Assembly: GCF_023278185.1 (NCBI RefSeq)
Contig: NZ_CP066356.1
Span: 2,844,001-2,908,000 of the forward strand
DNA from: Bradyrhizobium elkanii USDA 76
GTDB lineage: Bacteria > Pseudomonadota > Alphaproteobacteria > Rhizobiales > Xanthobacteraceae
Reading direction: 5' to 3'
DNA length: 64,000 nt
Below, piece by piece: positions 1 through 9,160 of the stretch (position 1 is the stretch's first letter; each line of letters opens with the position of its first letter). A program made the position numbers and the translations under genes. The notes under the pieces are model-generated. The model was not told where the DNA came from. It did not search any database and was given only the letters and a program-made list of their open reading frames with translations.

Positions 1-1
1 G

Positions 2-649
2 TTGCCGGTCGATGCCGATGGTCCGGTCAAGGCCGGCGAGATGGGCGAGAGCATCGCGCCGAAGGGCGAGGTCAATGCCGACGACCAGCACACCAAGACG
101 CCGGCGGAGCGGCTCGGCCTGTTCGACGAGAAGTCGCGCGCCAAGTCGGAGAAGTGCCTCGCCGAGGCGGTCTATTTCGAAGCCCGCGGCGAAGCGGTGC
201 GTGGCCAGATCGCGGTCGCCCAGGTGGTGCTGAACCGCGCCTTCTCCGGCAAATATCCGGAGACGGTGTGCGGCGTGGTCTACCAGAACAAGAACCGCCA
301 CTACGCCTGTCAGTTCACTTTCGCCTGCGACAACATCCCCGACGTCGTCCGCGAGCCCGACATGTGGGATCGCGCCAGGAAGATCGCGAAGGCGATGCTC
401 GACGGCGAATTGTGGCTGCCGGAAGTCAACCGCTCGACCCACTACCACGCCTACTGGGTGCGGCCGTCCTGGGTCAGCGAGATGAAGAAGATGTACAAGT
501 TCGGCGTCCATACCTTCTATCGCCCGCGCGCCTGGGGCGACGGCAGCGACGCGCCGAGCTGGGGCAACCCGGCCGAGACCGCCAAGATCTCGGCGCAACT
601 CGCCGAGGCCGCCCAGAGCTCGGCCGAGCAGGCCAGCGCCCGGCGATAG
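2..649 (+). CDS. SleB-type cell wall hydrolase (5' partial)
   Basis: The reading frame is open from the left edge, so the N-terminus lies outside the window; 215 residues are visible. The core resembles the Hydrolase_2 (SleB/CwlJ) domain: an EAxYFEARGE motif carrying the expected catalytic Glu at about residue 58, then VAQVVLNR and a CQFTFACD segment. Members cleave peptidoglycan in the periplasm or cell envelope. The charged N-terminal part looks like a linker after an unseen membrane or signal region, and the Ala/Ser-rich tail is low complexity. The family is seen in the sequence; the exact bond cut is not known. Confidence 0.85.
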   Translation: MPVDADGPVKAGEMGESIAPKGEVNADDQHTKTPAERLGLFDEKSRAKSEKCLAEAVYFEARGEAVRGQIAVAQVVLNRAFSGKYPETVCGVVYQNKNRHYACQFTFACDNIPDVVREPDMWDRARKIAKAMLDGELWLPEVNRSTHYHAYWVRPSWVSEMKKMYKFGVHTFYRPRAWGDGSDAPSWGNPAETAKISAQLAEAAQSSAEQASARR

Positions 650-1047
650 GGCTGTCAACCTAACCTCCCCTTGAAAAGGGGAGGTCGCTTTGCTCGTCAG
701 AGCAAAGCGGGTGGGGATCTGGTCCCTCCACGAGCGGCGATGCTCGTGGCTGACCCCCATCCCGACCTTCCCCCTTTCAGGGGGAAGGAGGAGGCAACGT
801 TTCCCGCCATTCGGCCTGAGCCGTCGCGATATTCGGGGCGGACGCGTCGCAACCTCACGACGTCGTTCCGGGATGGTCCGCAGGACGTGCCCCGGAATGA
901 CGGTCATCATCCTCTCCGATTCTGCAGAGCAGCCCTGCAGGCGAATATTTTTCTCCGGCCCCTCTTGGGGTTTTCATGCACCTGCATTAACTCCCCGTAA
1001 CGTTCGGCGGGGCGGCTCCCCGCGCAGCAGTTGCGGGGGAAGACAAG
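650..1047. repeat. Intergenic region with four tandem hairpins
   Basis: No convincing gene lies in this 398-base gap. Four perfect or near-perfect hairpins follow each other: 664-684 (9-bp stem), 687-708 (9 bp), 728-749 (8 bp) and 766-788 (9 bp). The first could end transcription of the hydrolase gene, but none has a T-run and the tandem layout is that of a Bradyrhizobium-type extragenic palindromic repeat. A second, weaker palindromic stretch covers about 860-905. The last 50 bases hold the leader of the MFS gene. Confidence 0.6.
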
Positions 1048-2292
1048 ATGGCCGCTACCACCGGGGATCTTCGACCGACGTCGGGCACGTGGCGCACGCC
1101 GCTTGTCATCATCGTCTGCGGCTGCGCGATTGCGCTGCTGAGCTTCGGCCCGCGCTCCAGCCTCGGCTTCTTCGTGCAGCCGATGAGCCATGAATTCACC
1201 TGGGGCCGCGACGTGTTCGGCCTCGCGCTGGCGCTGCAGAACCTGCTGTGGGGGCTCGGCCAGCCGATCGCCGGTGCGATTGCCGACCGCTTCGGCCTGC
1301 TGCGCGTCATGGTCGTCGGCGCACTGCTTTACGCCGCGGGTCTGTTGCTGATGCGCTATTCGACGACGCCGCTGTCGCTCGATATCGGCGCCGGCGTCCT
1401 GATCGGTTTCGGCCTGTCGGGCTCCTCGTTCAACCTGGTGCTGTCGGCATTCAGCAAGCTGTTGCCGCCCGCGCAGCGCGGCATCGCGCTCGGCGCCGGC
1501 ACCGCCGCGGGCTCGTTCGGCCAATTCCTGTTCGCGCCGTTCGGCGTCGCGATGATCGACAATTTCGGCTGGCAGACCGCGCTCCTCGTGTTTGGCGCGC
1601 TGATGCTGCTGATCCTGCCGCTGTCGCTGGCGCTCTCGACGCCGCCGGCGGAGACGAATGACGACGCGCCGGCCGATCAGCAGTCGTTCAAGACCGCGCT
1701 GGCGGAGGCGTTCGGCCATCGCTCCTACGTGCTGCTGGTGCTCGGCTTCTTCACCTGCGGCTTCCAACTCGCCTTCATCACCGTGCATCTGCCGGCCTAT
1801 CTCGCCGACCGCGGCATTCCGGCATCGACCGGCGGCTGGGTGATCGCGGCGATCGGCCTGTTCAACATCGTGGGCTCGCTCAGCGTCGGCTGGCTGCAGA
1901 ACGTTTTCCCGAAGCGCTACATTCTGTCGGTGATCTACTTCACCCGCGCGCTGTCGATCATCGCCTTCATCTCGTTCCCGATCACGACCTTCTCGGCGAT
2001 TGCGTTCGGCGCGATCTCCGGCCTGACCTGGCTCTCCACGGTGCCGCCGACCTCGGCGCTGGTGGCGCTGATGTTCGGCACGCGCTGGTTTGCGACGCTG
2101 TACGGCTTCGCCTTCGTCAGCCATCAGGTTGGCGGCTTCCTCGGAGTCTGGCTCGGCGGCATCGTATTCGAGCAGTATGGCTCCTACACCCCGATCTGGT
2201 GGCTGTCGGTGCTGTTTGGCGTGCTGTCGGCGCTGATCAACCTGCCGATCGTCGAAAAGCCCGTCGTCCGCCCGGTTGCGCAGCCTGCCTGA
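1048..2292 (+). CDS. MFS transporter
   Basis: A 414-residue integral membrane protein with about twelve hydrophobic helices in two six-helix halves split by a polar loop near residues 200-225 (NDDAPADQQ). The motif [12 protein letters not shown] after the second helix (about residues 79-89) matches the MFS loop 2-3 signature. The ATG follows a GGGGGAAG ribosome binding site. Substrate cannot be read from the sequence; the closest flavour is the monocarboxylate/oxalate-formate antiporter type. It is followed at 46 bases by an AcuI-type reductase, so co-transcription is likely and an organic-acid substrate is plausible, but that is inference. Confidence 0.85.
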   Translation: MAATTGDLRPTSGTWRTPLVIIVCGCAIALLSFGPRSSLGFFVQPMSHEFTWGRDVFGLALALQNLLWGLGQPIAGAIADRFGLLRVMVVGALLYAAGLLLMRYSTTPLSLDIGAGVLIGFGLSGSSFNLVLSAFSKLLPPAQRGIALGAGTAAGSFGQFLFAPFGVAMIDNFGWQTALLVFGALMLLILPLSLALSTPPAETNDDAPADQQSFKTALAEAFGHRSYVLLVLGFFTCGFQLAFITVHLPAYLADRGIPASTGGWVIAAIGLFNIVGSLSVGWLQNVFPKRYILSVIYFTRALSIIAFISFPITTFSAIAFGAISGLTWLSTVPPTSALVALMFGTRWFATLYGFAFVSHQVGGFLGVWLGGIVFEQYGSYTPIWWLSVLFGVLSALINLPIVEKPVVRPVAQPA

Positions 2293-2338
2293 TGGGGTAA
2301 ACCATTCCCCGAAACCAAGATTACGGGGAGTGCACATC

Positions 2339-3325
2339 GTGGCAACGTTCAAGGCAATCAGGATCGACAAGGCGGACAAGGGTACCACCGCCGCGCTCAC
2401 CCAATTCGACGAAGCCGAACTGATGGACGGCGACGTCACCGTCCGCGTCGAGTGGTCGACGCTGAACTACAAGGACGGCCTCGCACTGACCGGCAAGGCG
2501 CCGGTGGTGCGCCGGTTCCCGATGATCGCCGGCATCGATTTCGCCGGCACGGTCGAGCAATCCAGCCATCCGGACTGGAAGGCGGGCGACAAGGTCGTCT
2601 GCAACGGCTGGGGCATGGGCGAGACCCATCTCGGCGCCTACGCCGAAAAGGCCCGCGTCAAGGGCGACTGGCTGGTGCGGCTGCCCGACGGCATCTCGGC
2701 CCGCGATGCGATGGCGGTCGGTACCGCCGGCTATACCGCGATGCTCTCGGTGCTGGCGCTGGAGAAGCACGGTCTGACCCCGAAGAGCGGCCCGGTGGTG
2801 GTCACGGGTGCCGCAGGCGGCGTCGGCTCGGTGGCGATCGCCGTGCTGTCGAAGCTCGGCTACCACGTCATCGCGTCGACCGGGCGGATGTCGGAGACCG
2901 ATTATCTCAAGGGTCTCGGCGCCACCGAGGTGATCGACCGCGCCGAACTGTCAGGTGCGCCCAAGGCCCTGGCGAAGGAGCGCTGGGCCGGCGGCGTCGA
3001 CAGCGTCGGGTCGACCACGCTCGCCAACCTGCTGTCGATGACCAAGTACGGCGGAGCCATCGCGGCCTGCGGTCTGGCGGCCGGTATGGATCTGCCGTCG
3101 TCGGTCGCGCCCTTCATTTTGCGGGGTGTGTGCCTTCTCGGTATCGATTCAGTGATGTGTCCGATCGAGCTGCGGAGGACTGCCTGGCGCCGTCTTGCCA
3201 GCGACCTGGATAAGGCGAAACTGGCTGATATCACTCACGAAATCGCCCTGGACGAAGTCATGGGCTTTGGCGCGAAAATCCTCGGTGGCCAGGTCCGCGG
3301 CCGCATCGTGGTCAAAATAGTCTGA
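2339..3325 (+). CDS. acuI: MDR-family oxidoreductase, AcuI/YhdH type
   Basis: A 328-residue zinc-free medium-chain reductase. Landmarks are [10 protein letters not shown] near residue 45, the nucleotide-binding loop [14 protein letters not shown] near residue 155, and a C-terminal VRGRIVVKI, as in YhdH/AcuI proteins that reduce acrylyl-CoA or quinones with NADPH. The frame is open further upstream, but the GTG at 2339 sits 8 bases after GGGGAG and fits the family length, so it is preferred. A small hairpin (2307-2311 with 2324-2328) partly covers that ribosome binding site. Whether the substrate is acrylyl-CoA cannot be told from sequence. Confidence 0.85.
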   Translation: MATFKAIRIDKADKGTTAALTQFDEAELMDGDVTVRVEWSTLNYKDGLALTGKAPVVRRFPMIAGIDFAGTVEQSSHPDWKAGDKVVCNGWGMGETHLGAYAEKARVKGDWLVRLPDGISARDAMAVGTAGYTAMLSVLALEKHGLTPKSGPVVVTGAAGGVGSVAIAVLSKLGYHVIASTGRMSETDYLKGLGATEVIDRAELSGAPKALAKERWAGGVDSVGSTTLANLLSMTKYGGAIAACGLAAGMDLPSSVAPFILRGVCLLGIDSVMCPIELRRTAWRRLASDLDKAKLADITHEIALDEVMGFGAKILGGQVRGRIVVKIV

Positions 3326-3511
3326 GGACGTTCAGACTTTACCAACCAAGCTGCTCCAATGTTGCCACTGTTGGTATGGTAAGCAGCGGGTAAAGAGACT
3401 TGCGGCATGATCCCGGGGGGCCGGGTTTCCTCGCGCAGACGCCGAAAAGCGTTGGTGCGGGGGTCATGCGCAACAAGGAGCGAGTGCCCGCGCTCGTCAG
3501 TGGAGTAGCTC

Positions 3512-4090
3512 ATGCTTGCGCGTTTGGTGTTGGGGGCCGTCACGGCCGGAGCGATGGTCGTGCCGGCATTCGCGGGCCAGATGAACGCCGATGAGGCCCG
3601 CAGGTTCGTCGCCGGCAAGGTGTTCGCGTTCACCTGTTTCGATGGCACCCGCGGTGCCGGCCGCATCCTCGACGATCTGGGCGCGGCAGGCTCGGTCCAG
3701 TTCTCCGGCTCGGGGCCGATCCGTCACCTGCGCCTGCCCGGCAACACGCTGCAGATCCGCGGTCAGAGCGTTTGCGCGTCGCTGAAGGGCATTCCGTTCG
3801 AACCGTGCTTCAATCTCGACAAGCAGGACGACCGCTCGTTCCGCGGCTCGGTCTCCGGTATGGGCTTTGCTTATTGCGATTTCCATCACCAGGGCGGCCA
3901 GCAGATGCTGATGGCGCGCGCGGCGGCGCGGCCGCGCTCGCTGCATCCGCGCACCCGATCCGCGGATGCCTCGCAGACCGAAGTGTCGCGCGTTGAGACG
4001 CCGCAGGTCGGAAGCGCGAAGCTCGAGCCGGTCAAGGCCGAGCCCGCCAAGGTCGAGAGCGCGCCGGAATTGCGCCGCTCCACCGACTAA
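3512..4090 (+). CDS. Secreted protein, uncharacterised
   Basis: 192 residues with a clean signal peptide (cleavage expected after VPAFA, about residue 21). The mature part has about 115 residues with four cysteines spaced like two disulfides (CFDG, VCAS, EPCF, YCDFH), followed by a disordered tail rich in Lys, Glu, Pro and Val repeats (KLEPVKAEPAKVE). I do not recognise a named domain. It is probably periplasmic. TGGAG 11 bases before the ATG supports the start. The 186-base gap before it holds no gene I can support. Confidence 0.7.
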   Translation: MLARLVLGAVTAGAMVVPAFAGQMNADEARRFVAGKVFAFTCFDGTRGAGRILDDLGAAGSVQFSGSGPIRHLRLPGNTLQIRGQSVCASLKGIPFEPCFNLDKQDDRSFRGSVSGMGFAYCDFHHQGGQQMLMARAAARPRSLHPRTRSADASQTEVSRVETPQVGSAKLEPVKAEPAKVESAPELRRSTD

Positions 4091-4229
4091 CCTTTCATCT
4101 GCGCGCTAGCGGGAATAGCGCCGCCAAGCCGTAGTCATACGGATGGCGGTCGCCACGCCTTGCTCGCTACTCAATACCTGGCGTTCGCCGCGAGGCGGGA
4201 CATTGGGGACTCTGATTTTGAGTAGTCAT

Positions 4230-4463
4230 ATGGCGCAATATTTTTTTCGAATCAGTGACGGCGATTACGCTGGTGCATCCGACCACGCGACGGAGTTTGA
4301 AAGCCGCGACGTGGCCTGGGCCGAGATGACCAAGGTCTGCGGAAATTTTCTCGGCAGCATTTCGCGCAATCTGAAGCAGAACAGCGAATGGCACATGGAG
4401 CTGCTCGACGAGGGCAGAAAACCCGTGTTCAGGATTCGACTGGTCGCCGAGTCCGTCGACTGA
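4230..4463 (+). CDS. DUF6894 family small protein
   Basis: A 77-residue cytosolic protein starting MAQYFFRISDGDYAG and continuing with a conserved pattern (RDVAWAEMTKVCGNFLGSISR). This short Tyr-Phe-rich start and the length are those of DUF6894, a family frequent in Bradyrhizobium and Methylobacterium and of unknown function. The frame is open upstream of 4230, but the upstream residues show no family resemblance and the family always begins at this Met. Confidence 0.7.
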   Translation: MAQYFFRISDGDYAGASDHATEFESRDVAWAEMTKVCGNFLGSISRNLKQNSEWHMELLDEGRKPVFRIRLVAESVD

Positions 4464-4488
4464 AGGCTGTCTTTCGGGACGGCAGGTC

Positions 4489-7194
4489 CTAACCCTCAGC
4501 CTCCGCGAGCGGCGGAGCGGTTCGCCTGCGAAACAGGATCCGCTGATACAACCAGCCGATCGCGACCAGCACGATGCCAAGGCACATGAACGACAGCGCG
4601 CGGTAGACACCCGTGAGCGTCGACATGTCGATCAGGAACGCCTTCAGGATCGTCAGCCCGATCACCGCAGCAGACGCGAGGCGCGCCCGCTGCGAGTTGA
4701 CCATGACGCCGATGCCGAGCAGCGCGACGCCGAACATCAGCCAGGCGATCGAATAGGTGTATTGCTCCGCGCCCGTGGTCTCGCCGCGCGTCAGCACCGG
4801 TCCATGGTAGAGCCTGCGGATTTCGAACGTGACGTAAGCGAGCGCAAGCACCAGCGCGCCGGCGGCGATCGTGTTGGCATAGCCGGCAGGACGGTGGCGC
4901 GCCACCGCATAGGACAGCAGCAGCGCCAGCACCGCCGGCAGCGCGTAACCGAGCAGCAGCAGGTTGATGAAGCTGCCGCCGACGTCCTGCCACCACAGCA
5001 TCGGGTTCTCCAGCGCCAGCAGCCCGAACAGGCTGGCAAGCCCGGCGAACGCGGTCAGCAGGATCGCGCCGACATTGTGCACGATGCTGCCGCTACGCAG
5101 GCGCAGCCGCTCCAGTCCGATCGCCATCGCAAGCGTCACGCCGATCTGCAGTGCGACCTCGGTCAGCCCGGCGCTGGCGTAATAGACATCGCCGCTGTTG
5201 ACCGCGTGGCGGATCTCCATGAAGGCGAGCAGCACCGTGAACAGGATCGCGGCGGCCTCGACGATGCGCAGCGGGACGTCGTCGCCGCTGCGGCGCAGGA
5301 AATGGCTTGCCGCCCAGAATGACAGCGCCGGCACGCCATAGCCCCACAGCAGCCAGTTGAAGATCGGCGTGGTGCCGACAGCGTCGCCCGCGATCCGCGG
5401 CTCATAGCCGATGCGCAGCATCACGATGCCGGCCAGGATCGCGGCAAGCCAGCGCAGGAACGGAATCGGCCGCCGCACCGACAGCCACGCCGTGCCCATC
5501 GACACCAGCGCGAGCGCGATGGTGAGCCAGCCCTTGTCGAGTGCGAAGGTCAGCGCCAGCGCCAGCGAGGCGAGGGCTCCGGTGGCGGACAACGCAATCG
5601 ACGGCGACAGCTCCGGCCGCTCGCCGCGCCGGGTCAGCGCCTCGGTCGCGGCTGCGTAGGCCGCCGCCAGCAGCACGGCGAGGATCGCGAACGGGATCGA
5701 ACGGTCGAGATGCGCGATGCGTGCATAGAGCGCGACCAGCAGCGCGACCGGCGTGAACACCGCCGCCGCGGCCCAGGTCACCGTGACCTTCGTCGTGGCA
5801 AAACGGAATTGCGCGAGGAAGCCGGCGATGCCGAAGGCGGCTGCGAACAGCGCCGCGGTGACGAGATGCAGCGAGACCGAGCCATCAGTCGCGGACGGAC
5901 CGATGCCGGGGATCGCGCCGCCCGGCAGCACCAGCATGTCGACGTTGCGGCGGACGGCCCATTCGCCGAACACAATGAACACGAAGATCGACGCGGCGCC
6001 GATCGCTGCTGCTGCGGCGGGCGCGCGCCAGGCAACAAAAAGGCTGCCCGCCGTCAGCAGCGCAAAGCCGATCATCGCGGTGTCGGCATGGGCGCTGTTG
6101 AGCACGATCAGCATCGCGCCAAGCAGATAGGCGGCGAGCGAGCTAGATGAAATCGGCTCGATCTCCTCACCATCGCCGTCGGGGCCGAACATGAAGCCGC
6201 AGACCACGAGCAGCGCCGCCAGCACGAAGCCTGCGATCACGTGGAAGACGTGCGGCACGATCATCTCGGGCCCGCACGCCAGGCATGGGAAGGTCCACAG
6301 CAGCGCGAAGGCGATCGTCGTGACCGCGAGCCAGCGCCACAGCCGGATGCGGGCAAGTGCGAAGGCTGCCGCCGTGACGATGGCGAGGTAAATGTAGAGC
6401 GACCAGAAGTCGGGTTTGTCTGACGACACCAGCAGCGGCGTGACGAAGGCGCCGACGATGCCGAGCCCGGCCAGCGCAGGTCCGTGCAGCAGCGCGGCGG
6501 CCAGCGTGCCGAGCGCGACCATGCCGAGCAGGATGAAAGCGGTTGCGGGCGCGAGGAAGTCGTACAGCGCGTAGGCGGCGTAGACGGTGGCGAATGCCAC
6601 GGCGGTGCCGGCCGCGGTGAGGATCGCCGGGATGTTGGCGATCGGCAGCGCCGCGATATTGGAGATGCCTTCCTGGCGCCTGGTCCATTCACCGGCGCCG
6701 AGCAGCGCCAGCGCAAACAATCCGCCGATCATCGTGCGAACGCCGGGGCCGAGCAACCCCGCCTCGATCGAATAGCGCACCATGAAGAAGCCGCCGAGCG
6801 CGAGCGTCAGGCCGCCGATCCAAACCACCCAGCGCGTGCCGAGCGTCTCCTCGAAGCCAGGCGCCGGCTGCGGCGGCGCCGGCGGTTCCGGCAGGGGCGG
6901 CGGTGCGGCGCCTACAGCGTCCGCGGCTGGCTCGCTCTGCGCGGCTGGCTCGCCGGGAGCGGCCTCCGGGAGCGGTGGCGGCGTGATGGAAGGCGCCGTC
7001 GGCAGCGTCTGCTCGAACGCCTGCATAGGGGCCAGCGGCGGCGGCACGGCCGTCCGCGCGGCGGCGCCGCCCGCGGCCTCGATCGCATCCAGCCGTCGCT
7101 GCAGCAGGTCGATCCGGCCCAGCGCCTTGCGCGCGAAAATGATCGCGACGATGGCGAGGACGAGCGTCAGGAAGTCGAACGGCGAATCGAACAT
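4489..7194 (-). CDS. DUF2339 giant membrane protein
   Basis: 901 residues. The N-terminus has one membrane helix (FDFLTLVLAIVAIIFARKAL), a short coil (LLQRRLDAIEAAG) and a Pro/Ala/Glu-rich stretch to about residue 130. More than twenty hydrophobic helices then run to the C-terminus (LGTRWVVWIGGLTLALGGFF starts the domain). This is the architecture of DUF2339, an uncharacterised polytopic inner-membrane family. The ATG at 7194 has GGAGG upstream; the longer open frame before it is Pro/Arg-rich and unlikely to be translated. It is convergent with the DUF6894 gene. Confidence 0.85.
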   Translation of the reverse strand: MFDSPFDFLTLVLAIVAIIFARKALGRIDLLQRRLDAIEAAGGAAARTAVPPPLAPMQAFEQTLPTAPSITPPPLPEAAPGEPAAQSEPAADAVGAAPPPLPEPPAPPQPAPGFEETLGTRWVVWIGGLTLALGGFFMVRYSIEAGLLGPGVRTMIGGLFALALLGAGEWTRRQEGISNIAALPIANIPAILTAAGTAVAFATVYAAYALYDFLAPATAFILLGMVALGTLAAALLHGPALAGLGIVGAFVTPLLVSSDKPDFWSLYIYLAIVTAAAFALARIRLWRWLAVTTIAFALLWTFPCLACGPEMIVPHVFHVIAGFVLAALLVVCGFMFGPDGDGEEIEPISSSSLAAYLLGAMLIVLNSAHADTAMIGFALLTAGSLFVAWRAPAAAAAIGAASIFVFIVFGEWAVRRNVDMLVLPGGAIPGIGPSATDGSVSLHLVTAALFAAAFGIAGFLAQFRFATTKVTVTWAAAAVFTPVALLVALYARIAHLDRSIPFAILAVLLAAAYAAATEALTRRGERPELSPSIALSATGALASLALALTFALDKGWLTIALALVSMGTAWLSVRRPIPFLRWLAAILAGIVMLRIGYEPRIAGDAVGTTPIFNWLLWGYGVPALSFWAASHFLRRSGDDVPLRIVEAAAILFTVLLAFMEIRHAVNSGDVYYASAGLTEVALQIGVTLAMAIGLERLRLRSGSIVHNVGAILLTAFAGLASLFGLLALENPMLWWQDVGGSFINLLLLGYALPAVLALLLSYAVARHRPAGYANTIAAGALVLALAYVTFEIRRLYHGPVLTRGETTGAEQYTYSIAWLMFGVALLGIGVMVNSQRARLASAAVIGLTILKAFLIDMSTLTGVYRALSFMCLGIVLVAIGWLYQRILFRRRTAPPLAEAEG

Positions 7195-7303
7195 CGGGCC
7201 TCCGGCAGGACGCGCCGGACTTGGCCAGCCGGCGGCCCGTCGCAACCTAGTAGTGCAGTAAGGAGGACCGGAAGTTCAAGCGATCGGCCGTCACCGGCCG
7301 CGC

Positions 7304-7810
7304 TTAGTCCAGATCGATGTGGAAAGGCCGCCCTTCGACGCTCATGCTGCCGGGACCCATCGCGTCGAGTGCGCGCAGCATCCGGCCCTCGCGCCCCAGC
7401 GCCTTGTCGGCGAGGCTGACGATCAGCCGGTTGGGGGCCGCGATCGGCGAGGCCTCGCGGATCATCCGGGCGATGGACATTTCGTCGCGGTGCGGGTTGA
7501 GCGCGCAGACCGTGGCAAATGCGCTCGCGGTCGAGCGGCTGATGCCGGCGTAGCAATGCACCACCATCGGTGCTTGGCGATCCCAGCCGCGCACGAAGCT
7601 CAGCACCTTCTCGATATGCGTCTCGTTGGGCGCAACGAACCCGTCCATCTGTTCGATGATGTCGTCCATCGACACTTTCAGGTGGTTGGCCGGCAGCACG
7701 GAGGGCGGCCGCTGAACCTGGTCGACATTGGCCATCACGGTCAGCACATGGCTGGCGCCGGTGGCGCGAACCGTGTCGGAGAGTGCGGCAAGCGAGCAGA
7801 CGTGAAGCAT
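7304..7810 (-). CDS. Protein tyrosine phosphatase-like protein
   Basis: 168 residues. The phosphatase P-loop HCYAGISRST (CX5R, Cys near residue 86) is intact, and an upstream Asp-rich loop (VSMDDI) could supply the general acid. This is the layout of a small dual-specificity/tyrosine phosphatase. No signal peptide or membrane segment is seen, so a cytosolic role is expected. It stands alone between the DUF2339 gene and the HD-domain gene, with no kinase nearby to suggest a substrate. Confidence 0.75.
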   Translation of the reverse strand: MLHVCSLAALSDTVRATGASHVLTVMANVDQVQRPPSVLPANHLKVSMDDIIEQMDGFVAPNETHIEKVLSFVRGWDRQAPMVVHCYAGISRSTASAFATVCALNPHRDEMSIARMIREASPIAAPNRLIVSLADKALGREGRMLRALDAMGPGSMSVEGRPFHIDLD

Positions 7811-7925
7811 GATGGTCCTTCTATCGGGTACGCCGGATTATAACGGCTGCTCCCGAACGGGCAAAGGTGGGGGTGCTATGCCGATTCTGCGTTTTGCGGC
7901 GCAACCGGCGGCACGTGTGCCGCTC

Positions 7926-8537
7926 CTATGACGCGTGCAATGCCTTGAAGCGCTCGAGAAACTGCTTTTCGGCCCGCGCTGCGGTCCACGGCGTCAGATA
8001 GTCGCGTTCGGTCGCTTCGGGCAGTTCCGGATCGCGGCCGAACAGCCGCTTGGCCTCGGCTTGCGAAAATCCCGCCAGATGCGTCGCCTCCAGATACGCG
8101 GCGCCGCGATCGGCGGCCTTGATCTGCTGGGTGATCTCGTCCGCCAGCACCGCGGGCAGGCCGAAGCGGACATGGATCGCCGACAACAGCCGCTTCTCCA
8201 CCGTCTTGTATTCGCCTGACAGCACCGCCTTGAACGGCGAGATCATGTCGCCGATGACATATTCGGGTGCGTCATGCAGCAGTGCGGCGAGACGATGGCT
8301 GATATCGACGCGTGGCATCTGCTGGCGCATCACCGCCTCGACCAGCAACGTATGCTGCGCCACCGAGAAGATGTGCGCGCCGCTGGTCTGGCCGTTCCAG
8401 CGCGCGACCCGCGCCAGCCCGTGCGCGATGTCGACGATCTCGATATCGAGCGGTGACGGATCGAGCAGGTCCAGCCGGCGTCCGGACAACATCCGCTGCC
8501 AGGCGCGGGTTGCCTCCGTCGATTTGCGCGCCGTCAT
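7926..8537 (-). CDS. HD-domain phosphohydrolase (YfbR-like)
   Basis: 203 residues with the HD metal-binding series: His in SVAQHTLL (about residue 62), the HD pair in ALLHDAPEY (about 88-89) and Asp in KAADRGAAY (about 143). This order and the EYVIGD segment match YfbR-type 5'-nucleotidases/HD phosphohydrolases acting on deoxynucleoside monophosphates, though the substrate is inferred. Its start overlaps the stop of the tag gene by 4 bases, so the two are probably translationally coupled in one operon with ygfZ. Confidence 0.75.
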   Translation of the reverse strand: MTARKSTEATRAWQRMLSGRRLDLLDPSPLDIEIVDIAHGLARVARWNGQTSGAHIFSVAQHTLLVEAVMRQQMPRVDISHRLAALLHDAPEYVIGDMISPFKAVLSGEYKTVEKRLLSAIHVRFGLPAVLADEITQQIKAADRGAAYLEATHLAGFSQAEAKRLFGRDPELPEATERDYLTPWTAARAEKQFLERFKALHAS

Positions 8538-9160
8538 TTTTTCTTGAGCCGCGGCGTGCGGAGCTTGCCGCTGCAGGCTTCGTGGCAGAAGCAGGTGACG
8601 AGGTGGTCGTTGACCATGCCGGTCGCCTGCATGAAGGCGTAGACGATGGTGGGGCCGACGAATTTGAAGCCGCGCGCGCCGAGCTCCTTGGAGACCTTGA
8701 TCGAGACCGGCGTCGAGGCCGGCACACTCGCGGTGGTCTTGAATTGATTGACCTTCGGCTTGCCGTCGACGAAGTCCCAGAGGAATTTCGAGAAGCCCGG
8801 GCCTTTCTCCATGATCTCCAGATAACCCTTCGCACTCGCCACCGCGCCTTCGATCTTGGCGCGGTTGCGGACGATGCCGGCGTCATTCATCAGCGCGTGC
8901 ACCTTCTTGTCGTTGTAGCGCGCGATCTTCTCGGGCTGGAAATCGTCGAAGGCTTTGCGGAAATTCTCGCGCTTGCGCAGGATCGTGATCCAGGACAGGC
9001 CGGCCTGGAAGCCGTCGAGGATCAGCTTTTCATAGAGTGCGCGGTCATCATATTCCGGCACGCCCCATTCATTGTCGTGATAGGCGACGTAGAACGCATC
9101 CTCGCCCGGCCAGGGGCAGCGTGTCTTGCCGTCGGGGTGCAGTTGCGCGGTACGGCTCAT
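8534..9160 (-). CDS. tag: DNA-3-methyladenine glycosylase I
   Basis: 208 residues. It removes 3-methyladenine from alkylated DNA in base-excision repair. Diagnostic stretches are RCPWPG with the zinc-binding Cys, AYHDNEWGVP, QAGLSWITILRKRE and the C-terminal NDHLVTCFCH with the zinc His and Cys. All four zinc ligands known from E. coli Tag appear conserved. It overlaps the ygfZ stop by 4 bases and the HD gene by 4 bases, which gives a compact three-gene operon ygfZ-tag-HD. Confidence 0.93.
   Translation of the reverse strand: MSRTAQLHPDGKTRCPWPGEDAFYVAYHDNEWGVPEYDDRALYEKLILDGFQAGLSWITILRKRENFRKAFDDFQPEKIARYNDKKVHALMNDAGIVRNRAKIEGAVASAKGYLEIMEKGPGFSKFLWDFVDGKPKVNQFKTTASVPASTPVSIKVSKELGARGFKFVGPTIVYAFMQATGMVNDHLVTCFCHEACSGKLRTPRLKKK

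Noticed and set aside
907..2439. 510-codon minus-strand frame over the MFS gene
   Set aside because: Arg/Gln/Glu-rich composition typical of a shadow in high-GC DNA; the plus-strand MFS frame has clear membrane helices and a ribosome binding site.
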